A stretch of 64,000 nt of DNA from Mesostigma viride (taxonomy: Eukaryota > Streptophyta > Mesostigmatophyceae > Mesostigmatales > Mesostigmataceae). Below are positions 32,773 to 45,226 of the stretch, one piece after another; position 1 is the first letter of the stretch; each line of letters starts with the position of its first letter. The DNA is taken from the NCBI GenBank assembly GCA_009746045.1, contig RPFO01000213.1:7936478-8000477 (forward strand), in the 5' to 3' direction. Under the pieces are notes generated by a model, which did no database searches, had not been told where the DNA came from, and was given only the letters and a program-made list of their open reading frames with translations. The position numbers and the translations under genes were made by a program.

Positions 32773-35700
32773 TCATGGCTTGGACGCGGGCACCGCTCCT
32801 GCTGCCGCCGGGGGAGCAGCCGCCCCGCTCGAACCCATGGCAGGCCTGGTCAGTGGTCCCCCAGCGTCACCCGAGGGCGCCCCCTCCCGCCCCCCCCGCC
32901 CCTTGGGGAGATACACCTGCCTCTGCTTATTCGCGGCCGCGCCTGCCGGGCCCTTATCCCCCGATGGCGCTTCCGTTGGGGCACCCGCCGCGCCCCCCCC
33001 GCGTGCCCCCCCCCGCCCCCCTGCATGCCTCGCTGCAGGGCCTGCGGATGCGCCAGAGGGGGCGCCCGCGGGGATCTCGTTAGGGCTGGCCCAGAGCGGC
33101 ACACCAGGGGCGCCTTCAGCCGGCCCAGCTCCCCGCCCCCCTCGCCCAGACCCGGCCACCCCACCTCCCCTCATGCCACTCCCGCGTGAGACCCTGGGGC
33201 CCCCACCCCGCTTGCCCCCACGGTCCCCTCCCCCGATGGCACCACCAGGCATGGGGGGGCCGTCGCGCCCACCACCACTAGCCCCACCCCCACGTCCACC
33301 AGGGTGGCCCCGATCCCCCCGCGGCGCCATTCCTTGCGCCGGGGGTTGTTGCTGCTGCTGCGGGGGCATCGACATCGGTTGTGGGTGGGGCCCACCGCCA
33401 CCAAACCGGGCACCGGCACCAAGACCGTCATCACCGCCAGCATTATTACTGCCCGTGACACCGCCGCCGCGGCCGCCACGCCACTGCGGGCCCTGGCCCT
33501 GGCCCATGCCGCCCATTCCGCCGCGCCCGACCTTGCTATTATTGTTATGGAAATGGGGGCCCCGGTGGTGAGGGTGCGCGCCCATGTTCCCCCCCCCAAT
33601 CCCGCGGAGTGCCAAGTCCATGTCCCCCGGAAGGCCATGGCCCATCAGCGCCCCTGGGTGGCCCCCCATGCCCATCCCACCCATGCCCCCGCCCACGTTC
33701 CCGTGCTGGAGCCCTAGCGAGTGGGGCAGCGCAACGTGCTGACCGTGCGGAGGGCCTGACCGGTACCCCGCGCCCCTGGTCGTCTCAGGCCCCAAGTGGG
33801 ACGCCGAGTCCCCTAGACCCAGTTCATCAGGGAAGTGGAAACCCTTATCCGCGGCAGCTTGCTGCTGCTGCTGCTGCTGCTGTTGCTGCTGCGATTGCGA
33901 GGTGGCACCCCCCAGCGGCTGTGGTGCAAGATGCTGGCCCATCGGGTGAGCAAACCCAGCCCCCGCGGGCTGACAGGGGGCCATCGGGTAGCGCATCCCT
34001 CCTGACGCGTCCACCAGGCCACCCTGCAGGTGGGGCACCACCGCCGAATCCTGCAACCCGCTCGTCATCATGTAGTTGACGAGCCCGCCCGGCTGGTGCT
34101 GCTGTGGCTGGGAGTTCATTGCGTACAGCGCGTTCATCGGCCGGAAGCCACCCCCACTAAACCCACCCCCGTATTGCGCGTCCACCATGGAGGCGTTCCC
34201 TCCAGCTGCGCCGGCCCCACTGCCCCCCGACATCCAAGGGTGGGCCAGCCCGCCCGCCCCCCCCCCACGGCTGCCCGAGTTCATGTTGTTATTGTTCGCA
34301 CGGCCCGCAGCGCTACCCCCTGCCACACCGGTGCCCTCCACGGGTGTCTCAAACACACCAAGGGAGGGGTCAAACTGCCCCTGGCGGCCCATGGCATCCA
34401 CATCCCGTCGCACATCCCCGCCAGCACCCCCGGCCTTGCCCGCACCGAGACCCCCCTTAGCTCCCGCCGGGCCTCCGCTGCTGCCTGGCCGCACATCCCC
34501 GCGGGAAACGCCGCCCTCGTCGCCGCCGCCCATGACGCCAAACCCGGCGCCCAGCGACGACCCCATCTCCTTCCCAGGGGCTCCCAGGGACGCGGGCGCG
34601 CCTCCGCTCCCCGGTCGCGCGTCGGACCGGCCGGAGAGGGCATCCCCCCCGCCCTCCCCTGCCAGGGACTCCGATCCATCGCCCGCGCCAGCGCGGCCGC
34701 CCCTCCCGGTCTGTGCCTGGCCGACGCCAGACATGGGCGTGTGCTTCCAGTCCGGCTGCTTGCCCGACTGGACGTAGCTGGGCGCGGGACCCCCCAGCGC
34801 GTAGCCCATCCCGTAGCTGCCGCCCAAAAAGGGGCTGGCATACATCATCATGGGGGGCGCACCGCCCGCGCCCATGAAGGCTCCCCCAAAGAACGCCGCG
34901 TTGGGGTCAACCATCTGACCGTGGTGGGCCGTCGGCGCCCACCCACCGGACAGCTGTCCCAGGTTGGGGTCACTGAACGTCTCTCCATACGCGTGGGGGA
35001 AGAAGTTCACGCCGATGCCTTGCACACCCGACATCGGGGGCACCATGCCTATCTCGTGCGGCTGCAAGTAGGCGGGAGGCGGCTGCTGCGGCTGCGGCTG
35101 CGATGGCTGCTGTGCCTGCGAGGGTTGCTGTTGCATGGATTGTTGCGGTTGCTGGGGGGGAAGCGACTCCTGGGCATCGAGCTTCTTGCCCGCGTGCGTG
35201 CCAAGGGCGAGCGAGGGACCCCCGGGCTTGCTGAGGCCTCCCGGTGCGTCCGGGCCTCCATCGGACTTGGACTTGGAATCCAAGGGCTCCCCGCCGCTTA
35301 TGGCCGGCGCCTGTCACGCAAGAGACCACACATAAGAAGATACGATCTAGTTAGCCATGATGCTTAGCTGCTCGTCCTCCCTCTGGATCCTCGAGTTTCT
35401 GGCATCATGGATGCCACCATTCTCTTTTCCTTCTTCACATCAGCCTATTGACTTTTTTCGTAATTTGTTTTCCAAACCAGCGTGCCACCCCCCACCAACC
35501 AACACCAGACCAGTTACATCCTGGGAATCCTACACCTGAATGCAGGCCTGGGCGTACTGACATGACCCTGGCAACCTATGGCTGCAACACGGCAAGCGCT
35601 CTTGGGGGCCCCTGCCTTCTTCGTCATCTGGACGCACCTGTGCACTCGCGGCCGGTTTGGAGGGCGGCTCCTGCTCTGGGGTGATGGTCACGGGCAGCAG

Positions 35701-38700
35701 GTCCTGAGGCAGGTGGGCGCCTGCCTTGCCAAAGGAGGGCAGCGACGCGCCCCCGTGGCTGTCCAGATCTACTGCTGCTGCCACGCCCACCACGTGCTGC
35801 GGGGGGGTAACGAGAGGGCCAGGGTTGAGAAAAGGAGCAGAGGGCAAGGTTGGATATAAAAAAAGTGCGAGACTCAATGAAGGCACGGGACAATCTTTTG
35901 AGGGGAAAATGGTGGACAGCCAAAAAGGGAGGTTGCCATGAATTCAAACCCCTCCGCACATGCTAAGGCAAGACAAAATTCAAAAAGTCCGAACTTTTAA
36001 AACCCTTACCACGTATAAACTTACCCCCCCCCCCCCCCCAGCCCCTTCCCCCCTCTCAAGGCAAGCCAATTTTGAAGGTGGCCATACGGAAGGTAATGCT
36101 ACAAAGAAGAGGGTGGCCATACAAGCTAATGCTACAAACTGGAGGGTGGCCCTACGTAAGGTAATGCTACAAACAAGAGGGTGACCATACGAAAGGTAAT
36201 GCTACAAACAACAGGGTGGCCATACATGAGGCAATGCTACAAACAACACCAAGAGCCATGGGGAGCAACCCCAAGGGGTAACAAACTGGAGCAAGACACG
36301 AACAGCCGATGCAAACAGAGAAGGCAAACAGCCAAGGCACCAACGGACAAGGCCGAAGCAGATGATGCACACAGACAAGGCACAAACAAACAAGGCGCAA
36401 GCAGACGATGGACACAGACAAGGCACAAACAAACAAGGCGCAAGCAGACGATGGACACAGACAAGGCACAAACAAACAAGGCGCAAGCAGACGATGGACA
36501 CAGACAAGGCACAAACAAACAAGGCGCAAGCAGACGATGGACACAGACAAGGCACAAACAAACAAGGCGCAAGCAGACGATGGACACAGACAAGGCACAA
36601 ACAAACAAGGCGCAAGCAGACGATGGACACAGACAAGGCACAAACAAACAGAGAACAGGGGAACAAGCAACCATGCGCGTGACCACGAACAAACAACCAT
36701 GCGTGTGACCACGGACAAACAACCATGTGCGTGACCACGAACAAACAACCATGCGCGTGACCACAGAAAAAAACCTTATGAGCGTGGCTGGCTGGTAAGC
36801 ATCAAAAAATTGGATGTGTCAGTCATAATTAAAGGCTGCAGGGGAATCCGTTAAGTCTTCTCATTTGCAGCCAGCCAGCCACGGCTCATAGATAACAGAG
36901 TAAAGCACAAACACACAAAAAAACACACTAACACAAGACATAGACATCCTAATGAGCAGGATCGACTGGACGATACCTATGGCATTAAATCCCCCTCACA
37001 CATCCGCATCGGATTTTCCTCCTCCAACCATCCCAACCAAAAAGACGACCTGCAGCACTTGGGAGTCCCTCCCTCCACCCCCAAAGAAAAGGCCACCTTG
37101 CCGCGCGTGTTACTCGTTCTCACTCCCCAACTACATCCTGCAGCGAACAAGATCCTCTTACTCGCCCCCCACGCTAACAAGAACACACACCTGCAGCGTG
37201 GAATGGCTGCCAGCCCATACAGGCCCGTTGCTGGCTCCCGAAGGAGGGGCCCACGCGCTGCCTCCCTGGGAAACGGGGGCCGAGTAGTCCGCACCCTGCC
37301 CGCTCCCTGCCCACTGGGCCACGCTGGACTGCATTGCGGGCTGAGCGCCCTGGCCAGCCAACCTGCGAGAGACAACACCCAATTAGCATATGGACACGAC
37401 GTTAGAACCAAGAGGATTACCCACAGGCAAGCCATCAATCCGCCGCATCACCTTACAGGCTCCATAGGACAGCGTCGCTCCCTACATGCGCGCGCCAATG
37501 CACAGACACACATATTCAAACCACCATCCTCCATAGCAATTATGTCCACTACCTGCATCCATTCTCCTTCCTATCATAGCCACTATGTCCACTACCTGCA
37601 TCCATTCTCCTTCCTATCATAGCCACTATGTCCACTACCTGCATCCATTCTCCTTCCTATCATAGCCATTATGTCCACTACCTGCATCCATTCTCCTTCC
37701 TATCATAGCCATTATGTCCACTACCTGCATCCATTCTCCTTCCTATCATAGCCATTATGTCCACTACCTGCATCCATTCTCCTTCCTATCATAGCAATTA
37801 TGTCCACTACCTGCATCCATTCTCCTTCCTATCAATACGTCAACGATGTGCGATGTACGTTGTGTGTGTTGGTTCTTGCTTCTTTGCTAGCCTTCTAAAG
37901 AACATGGGGAGCGTTGGGCGGTACATTCATAACGCGATGTTTGCTATGCTTGCAGCACTCGCTTGATGTGAAGTCAAAACCACTAATCTAAATACTGCAA
38001 CGCTCACCTCCCATGGGCGGCAGCCTCGGAAGGTCCCCCGGTCTTGGCCACCCCTTGGCCAGCGGCCTCCCCAGCCCCCTCCTCCCCTGCGCCGCCCCGC
38101 TTGCTCTCCCCAACTGCAGGCCTCTTGACAGGACTCCGGTTCGCCCCCCCCGCCGGCTGCTGCCCACCCGCCGCTGCGCCCTGGATCCCACCCCCAACAG
38201 CGCTGCTGTGCAGCCGTACTTCCTTCTCCCGCAGCTCTCTGCGCTCCGCCTGCACGTGCCTCCTCGACTTGACCTCCTTGAAATCCACTACGATTGGCAG
38301 ACCATCCTCACCCAGCACCGTCTCGCCATGGTCGATCCCTGGCTGGTCGAACAGGGTCACCACGCCGCTGTTCAGCTGGCCAGACTCCACCACCTCCACC
38401 GTGCTGGGACGCCCCGCTCCCACCACCTTGCTCTCTGACCCACCCTGCGCCGGCTTGCCTGCCACTGCGCCCTCGGCGGCACCTGGTGTGCCTGCCAGAG
38501 TCATGGGCTTAGCCTCACCAGCCAGGGACCCAGGCGCCACGGCCCCGGCCGCTGCTCCCCCACCCTGTTTGGGTGAGGACGTGACACCCTCCTCACCCGA
38601 ACTGCCACCGCCCGCACGAACGGGACCCCGCACCCCCAGTTTGGCCGCAGGGCCCCCCCGGCCCCCCCCTCTTGCTCCACCCGCCGCAACTGCCACGCCG

Positions 38701-41700
38701 CCCCTTCCCCTGCCATCGCCGTTGCCCGAAGCTGTGCCCCCAGCGGGAGACGGCGCACCCTGGAAGGGGGTCGCCACGCTCCCTGATGGGGCACCATTGC
38801 GCCCACCTCGGCCCCTCGTGGCGGCCCCAGCCACCCCCGCCTGGGCAGGAGCGGAACTGGGCCGTGCCCAAGAGTTTGTCCCCACCGCCTCCACCTCCGT
38901 GGCACCCTCCCCACCGGGGGACCCGGCGCCCTCAGCCCCCGGGCCACGCGCGCCCCTTCCCGCGGGAGCACCCGAACTGGGCCCACCGCGGGTAGCACCC
39001 CCCCGGCCACCACGTGTCGATGCCGAGGGCACCGGCGCCTGGCCTGGGACAACCCCGCCGTTCTGTGCTGGGCGACCCCACGAGGGGGCATCGCTCTCTT
39101 TGCCTCGCTCGGGCCCAGGGGCCTTGCCCCCCCTGGGTGCCGCACCCCCCTTGGACACGGGCCCCCCCGGTGTGCCCCGCATGCCGCCACGGCCAGCAAG
39201 GGGTGCGGAACCGGGTCGGCCGGCGGCTGAGGCAGCGCCACCTGGCACATCGCCACTGGCCACCGCAGCCGATGACATCCCGGTCCCCGGCGAGCCCGTC
39301 TCACCGCCAGATGGCGCAACGTCGGCGACCGCAGGTGGATTTAGTGCCGCCGGGGTGGAGGCCGGGCCCCACGCAGGCCTTGGCCCCGAGGGGGGCTGTG
39401 AAGGGCCGACCCGGCCGGGCACCTGCTGCTGCTGCTGCATCTGCTGTGGTTGCGGGGAGCCCTGCCGATGCTTCGCGTCCACCCTACGCGCGCCCTGTTG
39501 TTGTTGCTGCTGCTGGGATTGCTGCAGGTGGGCGGTCCCTGGCGCTGGCGCCCCTGCTGCCTGGGGCCCACCCCGGCCCACGTTCGCGCCCCACCCCCCC
39601 GGCACGCCGCCATCTTGTTTCGCTCCCGCGGCCGCCCCCGCACCGAGGTCTGTCCCCGCCTTTTTGCCAGCCGTTGCTGCCAGTGAGGCACTCGAAAGCT
39701 GCCCGTTGTTGTTGCTGTCACGACCCGAAAGACCCAGATCCTCGTCCCGTGTGGTCAAATCTGCAGGCAGGCCCGCGCCCACAGGCAAAGATGGCTGCTG
39801 TGGCTGCTGCGAGGGTTGTTGCGGGGCACGGTTGCTACCAGCCACTGTACCGGCTGCACCCCCAAACATGCCCTGTGCACCAAACCCACCAGGCGCACCT
39901 CCCCGAGCATCCATCGCATGCCCCAGCACCGAGACCATGTGGGCCCCTGGGGATGGCTCCCCCCACGGGGCCACCGACCCTTGCCGTGCACCGAAATAAC
40001 TCTGCACGACGGCACCCACACTGCCCGCCTCCGCGCGTTGCATCGACGCGGGCGCGCCCCATTGGACCGGGACATGCGCCAGCGACGACGGCGGCGGCGC
40101 CTGCAGTGTGTCGTCCAGCACAAAACCGACCAGGCGGTTGAACTTGGTCTCCTCGCGCTCCCCGTCCCCAAACCCGACGCCCGACATGAGGTCCGCGTCC
40201 ACCATGCCAACCGCCTTGCCGTCTGCGGACAGCTCCCCACCCCCCTGCCAGGGCGCCATGTCGCCGCGGGCGCCGCTCGCTGGACCCGCAAACCAGTCCC
40301 CCACGCTGCCCGCCGCCCCGCCACCCACCCCCGGTGCGTCCGCCTCCCCCGGCGTGGACTCCAGGGGGAACAGCTTGCCCCCGATGGCCCCCCCCGAGGA
40401 AGTCTTCACGACCCCGCCCATCCTGCTGGCATCCGGGAGCGCCGGCTCGCCCGCGCCGGTGGACTTGATCAGGCCCCCCTCCATCGAGCTCGCGGCCACG
40501 ACGCCCGGCTGGCGCCACTCCATGTGCGCCACCTGCGGGGATAGCGAGGGCATGCCACTGCTGGAAGAAGCGGCCGCGCTCCCGCTGCCCACGCCAAGCG
40601 TGCCCGGGAGGGGCATGCCGGGGGGCAACCCTGCACGGCCACCCACTTCACCAAACCGAATAGGTGCCGCCATGGTCGGCTGCGAAGAGGGCCCACCAGG
40701 GGCCTTTGCTCCCAAGCTCTCGCCCTCACCCCCCCCGGCGCCGTCGCTCCGTTTGGAACCTCCATCCGAGGAGGGACCACTCGGGGTCTGAGGGCCCAGT
40801 CGGCTCTCCTGCGACCCACCCGCGGGCGCCTCCCCTGCCTGCTGCAACCCACTGGCCTCCGCCCCTTTATCCTGGCTCCACGCCTCACCTTCCTTCCCCT
40901 TGCCTTCCTTGGCTGCCTCCGCAGCCGCAGCAGCCTCCGCTGCCGCTGCCGCCGCTGCAGCTTTCTCTGCCTCCGCTCTCTGCCGGGCGGCAATCCGCTC
41001 CTCTAATTCTTGCAGCTTGGCTGCAGCGTTGGCCTTGCGACGTGCCTCCGCCTCCTCCTCAGCGGCTTTCTCCCGCTCCCTCGCCAGCCGCTCCTCTGCC
41101 ACGCGCCGCTGCTCCCTCTCCTCTGCTTGCGCGCGCCGCGCGGTGGCCACCCCGGCGTCCTCCCCATCCCTGGGCGCCCCCTGGCTGCTACCCCCAGCGA
41201 CCGGAGCCGCCCCAGATGGCGCCGCCGACGCTGTGGTCGCTGCCGGCCCTGGCGGAGCAGGACCCTCGGCTGCTCCCTCCGTGGCACGTTCCGACGCTGG
41301 CACCCCTGGTCCTGCGCCACTGCTGCCGCCAGTGCCCCCAGCGCTAGCCTCCCCAGCCAGCGTGGAAAACGTGGCCAGCCTCAGCCCATGGTGGTGCGCA
41401 TTGGCCTTCTGCTGCCGGCTCATCTCCTGCGCCAGCGCCTCGGCCTTGCGCTTCTTCCTCTCTTCTTCTTGCAGACGCAGCACACGCTCCAGCTCTGCGT
41501 CGTACGCCTCCCGGTCAGGGTCCCTGGACAGTGCCACCGGCGCTGCCGCAGCAGCAGCACTGCCCGCAGCTGCCGCAGGCGCCCCCGCGGGCTTGGCGGC
41601 GTCCTCCTTGAGGCGATCCCCAACCCTAGCGCCTCCCGAGGGAGGGAAGACAGGCATCGGGAAGTCGGCCCCGGGGCTCCTGGCGCGGTCCGTGACATAC

Positions 41701-43297
41701 CCCCCCGCGCCCGGCGATGGCGACCGCAACGCCCCGCCGCGCATGCCCGCGCCGTACTCCCCAGGAGGGAGGTCCCCTGGAAACCGTCCCATGGGGGGGG
41801 CGCCGTATCCCCCCTGGGTCGGGCGAGAGAACTCAGGAAATGCATCCCTCGCGGGGGGACCAAACTTGTCAAACGCGGGACCACCCCGCGGGGCTCCCCG
41901 GTCCCCGTACCGACCGGAGGGTTCCCCTGCGCGCGGCCCCTCTTGCCGGGGGCCAAACCGGTCCCCAAAGGAGGGGCCACCGGCCCCCCCCCGCATCGGC
42001 TCGCCCCGCCCTGGCCCGTACCGATGATCCCCATACCCGTACCCTTGCGAGGGGGACGGCCCCCGGGCCGCGTCCATGCGAGAGGGGCCGGAGCTGTACC
42101 CGTCGCGCTCCCGCCCCGGAACATACCGGCCCGGAGGGAACAGCTCCTCGTTGCTGCCCAGCCAGCTATCGGAGGGGGCAGCCGCGCGCGCCGCCTCCCC
42201 CAGGGGCCCTGCGTCGCGCTCGTCGTCCGCCCAATCCCGTCGCTCGATCGTCGGCGACGTGGTCCTCGCGGCGGAGGCCAGCGCGGAGCCCCCTGCGCCC
42301 GCCCCCGGGCGCGCCCCCAGCCCTGTACCCCTCATGAAGGACGCCGAGGAAGGGAAGGGGTTTGCCGCGGCCGCCGCCCCCGCGCCAGCAGCCGGGGCGC
42401 TTCCTGGGCGCTGATCTTCGCGGGGACCCGCACCGGACTGGGGCGCGCCAGCCCCGCCCGCTTGTCGTTGCTGTTGCTCCTGTTGGAGGGATGCGACGGT
42501 GCCCAGTGTCGGGAACTCGTCTCCCTTGAGGTTTAGCCGGTTGGGCTCTCGCGCGGCGGCGCTCGAGGCGGCGCCGTAGCTGCCCCCTGCACGCCCGGGG
42601 GGCATGTACACACCCGCGCCGGGGGCTGCAAGGAAGGAGCGCGAGTCGGTCGGAAAAGAGCGAAGAAGAAGAAGACAAGCGAAATGGGGGGAAGACACAA
42701 ACAGGAGACAAACAGAGGACGACGCGGATGAGGATCCGTCAGCAATTAGAAAAAAAAATAGACAAGCGACAGAGAGCAATAGGATGATCAAAATGTGTGC
42801 CTGTGTGTGTAAGTGCGCATGACTCTGGCGAAAAGGCTGCGTTAGCGTTTGGTGACCTGGTCGCGTACTCACGAGGTGGTAGCATACTAGCGTTTGGTGA
42901 CCTGGTCGCATACTCACGAGGTGGTCGCACTTACAACAGTCAAGGGGCTTCACTTACCACTATATGGGCTGGGCGTCGCATACAGGACACCGCCCTCTTT
43001 CCCGCCCGCCCCCCAGATCGAGCCCGCAGTGAGAGCGGACGTCGGGGCAGGCACGTTCGACCCTGGGGCCACACCTGGGGCGGCGGCCCCATCCCCCTCG
43101 GCTTTATTCCCATCAGTCCTCCCCCAGCTTCCCCCTGCCCCCGAGGGGACTACGATGGAGACGGTCGGGTCATTGCCCAGGTTTTCCTTGCGTAACGAGG
43201 GGAGGTTCACAGGCTTGGGCACCGCGAGCTTTGTGGCCCCTTTCTCGAGGCCCAGACGGGGCCGAGTGCTGTTCTTGCCGCCTCCGAGGGCGAGCAT
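32773..43297 (-). CDS. MOS1-like protein (BAT2_N/PRRC2-type), 5 exons, about 2608 residues
   Basis: Exons 43297-42958, 42625-38008, 37362-37191, 35796-35638 and 35310-32773 have GT-AG borders and matching phases; their lengths sum to 7827 bases (2609 codons with stop). Residues about 23-50 contain VPKPVNLPSLRKENLGNDP, the BAT2 N-terminal signature of plant MOS1, and about residue 140 has GDEFPTLG. A charged coiled coil spans about 605-695 (AEERLAREREKAAEEEAEAR). Near 1570 is EVKSRRHVQAERRELREKE, like the conserved C-terminal block of plant MOS1. The rest is low-complexity Gly/Pro/Ala with poly-Gln (genomic about 33865-33900) and RGG boxes, suggesting an RNA-associated, largely disordered protein. 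In Arabidopsis MOS1 controls expression of the immune receptor gene SNC1; the algal role is unknown. A splice-acceptor-like CACGCAG at about 43350 in frame upstream means a further 5' exon is possible, so the start is tentative. Confidence 0.83.
36075..36250. repeat. about 37-bp tandem repeat, 5 degenerate units, MOS1-like intron 3
   Basis: Each unit reads approximately GGTGGCCATACG then AAGGTAATGCTACAAAC, with small indels. It lies in the intron 35797-37190, about 280 bases from the 3' splice site. Confidence 0.82.
36361..36660. repeat. 43-bp minisatellite, about 7 near-identical units, MOS1-like intron 3
   Basis: The unit starts GATGGACACAGACAAGG and ends GGCGCAAGCAGAC; unit starts fall at about 36407, 36450, 36493 and so on, exactly 43 apart. 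Because 43 is not a multiple of three and no frame contains a stop, all frames stay open, producing six spurious 100-190 codon ORFs. Confidence 0.93.
36665..36772. repeat. 26-bp tandem repeat, about 4 units, MOS1-like intron 3
   Basis: The unit is ACCATGCGCGTGACCACG followed by AACAAACA, with single-base variants. It directly follows the 43-bp array. Just beyond, TGAGCGTGGCTGGCTGG (about 36779) and CCAGCCAGCCACGGCTCA (about 36872) form an inverted repeat with a loop of about 80 bases. Confidence 0.88.
37541..37835. repeat. 43-bp minisatellite, about 7 units, MOS1-like intron 2
   Basis: The unit ATGTCCACTACCTGCATCC plus ATTCTCCTTCCTATCATAGC recurs with 43-base period (starts 37542, 37585, 37628 and on). 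It lies in the intron 37363-38007. It is unrelated in sequence to the 43-bp array of the next intron. Confidence 0.93.
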
Positions 43298-45170
43298 GCG
43301 GCCGCCTGCGCCGCCGGAGTGCGGCGATCCAGCGTGGGGGCAGTGCGTCTGCGTGCGTGAGGGGGGGGGTGGGCATGTGTGTGTGGTTGTGTGGGCGTGT
43401 GAATGTGTATGTTTTTGGTTGCATCAAGGGGAAGGGCAGGGGGGAAGGGAAGCAGGGACCCAGCGTTGGAGCATCCGAGGCATTTGTCAGCACGCCAACG
43501 AGAACAGAAAAAAGAAGTGACAAGGGCTTGGCCGCAGGAGAGGAGGCCGGCCGTGAAAGCCAAGTCGGCCTACTATGTCCAAGGCATGCCTAGTTAGTGG
43601 GGACAACGGGGAGGAGAGGGGTCAATGTCTTGTGAGCTAAGACACCTGACATGGACTGGTCATCGCCAACAGCCACCACGCAAATACAGCGAAAAGAAAA
43701 AGATGTAGCATACAGAGCTGATTCTAAAGCTAAAAGGCACAGGCTTCACTGCAGCAGAACTAAATCGGTGGGGGTGGCAGGAAGGGACATGCAAGGCACT
43801 TGTGGCAGAATGAGAACTAGGGAAACAGAGCACGCCTGCGCAGTTCAATCTACTTCCCCAAAGCATCTTCTCTATATGAGGGCATAGGTAAACCCCCCAG
43901 CCATGATGCGAAAAAACAGTGATGTTCACACCGAACACTAGCCGACCGACTCACGGACATTCTTTAACCAGGTAAACCACGTGCAGCACAACATGGCGGA
44001 TGCCTATCGTTGCACAGCCTATGCACAATGATTACTGACATCAGAAGCACAACACGACATGAACTGAAGTGGCTACGCTGTACCGCAGCAGGCGGCAGCT
44101 TTGTGTTGCACGATGCGCGAGGCAGGAACGCGCCACCACGGCAGCATAGCTAAAGTCCGCGTTATGCCCGCTTCTGCATACTAAACATGCACAGCACACG
44201 CGAAACCTACGTCCGAAGGTGCGTCCAGGGACAGCGTGCCCAACGATGCTGTGCACAGCTACCTCCAACATCCGCACGCGATGCCAAACGTGTCCTGGCC
44301 ACGATCTCATGGGTGGATCCTACATGAATACACTACAGACGCGAACATGTACGCATGACAGACAACGGACACACGACGGACATCCTGCACCAGACACGCA
44401 TGGGCATGCTTCGGCAGCCTGCACTAGCAACGATAAGTAAAGACTACACATCTCCGACGCAAAGGTAATGAAGATATCACAGAGAAAGTCCTACTACCAC
44501 GTTAAACCCTTAGCCCGCCGTGCAGCATGCATGTCACACAATAAAGACTCGCGACTTCGGCAGGCACTTTCTATTACCTTGCCATATGATGAGTTAAGAT
44601 TGACACTGGCGAACTTTGATCGTCCAGAAGCCATTATCTATCTGGACCGAGGGCGCCCTCCGGTCCCGACGTTCCTGTCCTAGTTATCGTTTGCGTGGCA
44701 CCCACGCCCCTCATGACAGTCTCAGCCTTGCGGCCTCCATGATCGGGGCAGCTGTGTGTCGTCTCTTTCTAGGTGTGCGGCGTGTCTGGCGTTGGCAGTG
44801 GCCCGGAGCTGGCGCGAAGCTGATAGTTCCATACATTTACCCCTGCTCAACGCGGGAAAATTTCCATTGCGAGGGAAGGTGCTCTGTCCAACCTGTCAAG
44901 GGGGCTTGGAAAAAGCGCCAGAGCATGCATGGCGGTGATGCATGGCATGGGTCGACTGATATTTTCTGCGGGCCCAAAGTCGGATGCAAGGCCGCCACCG
45001 GCCCTGGCGGCCCACCGCTCACGAGTAGAAGCTGCCAGAGGTGACAGGTTTCTACCTGTTTCTACTTTGACGGGGCCTTGCCGTACCAGCACAAGTCAGT
45101 CAGTCTGTCTGTTTAGTCCGTCATCAGTTGGATCCCACGTATCCCACGCCGGTCATAGCCCGACAGAGAT

Positions 45171-45226
45171 ACAGTAGGTAGCCAACAACAACAACAACAA
45201 CAACAACAATAACAGTAGGTAGCCAA
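45171..45226. repeat. (CAA)n run between 15-bp direct repeats
   Basis: ACAGTAGGTAGCCAA at 45171-45185 and 45212-45226 flanks a pure (CAA)8-TAA stretch. The layout matches a target-site duplication around the tail of a retroposon with nothing else retained. Confidence 0.8.

Noticed and set aside
34030-35367. 445-codon plus-strand frame opposite the last MOS1-like exon (also 38044-39999 and 41010-42536)
   Set aside because: Antisense shadows of GC-rich, Gly/Pro-rich coding sequence. They lack domains, and the sense-strand model has consistent splice phases and family motifs.
36181-36764. Six overlapping 100-193 codon frames
   Set aside because: Products of a 43-bp array with no stops in any frame, inside an intron.
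36361-37835. Possible CRISPR-like arrays
   Set aside because: Units are contiguous tandem repeats without unique spacers, in eukaryotic introns.
38044-43297. Bacterial or viral origin for the very long open frame
   Set aside because: Composition, GT-AG borders and plant-type motifs fit a host nuclear gene; the length comes from low-complexity expansion.
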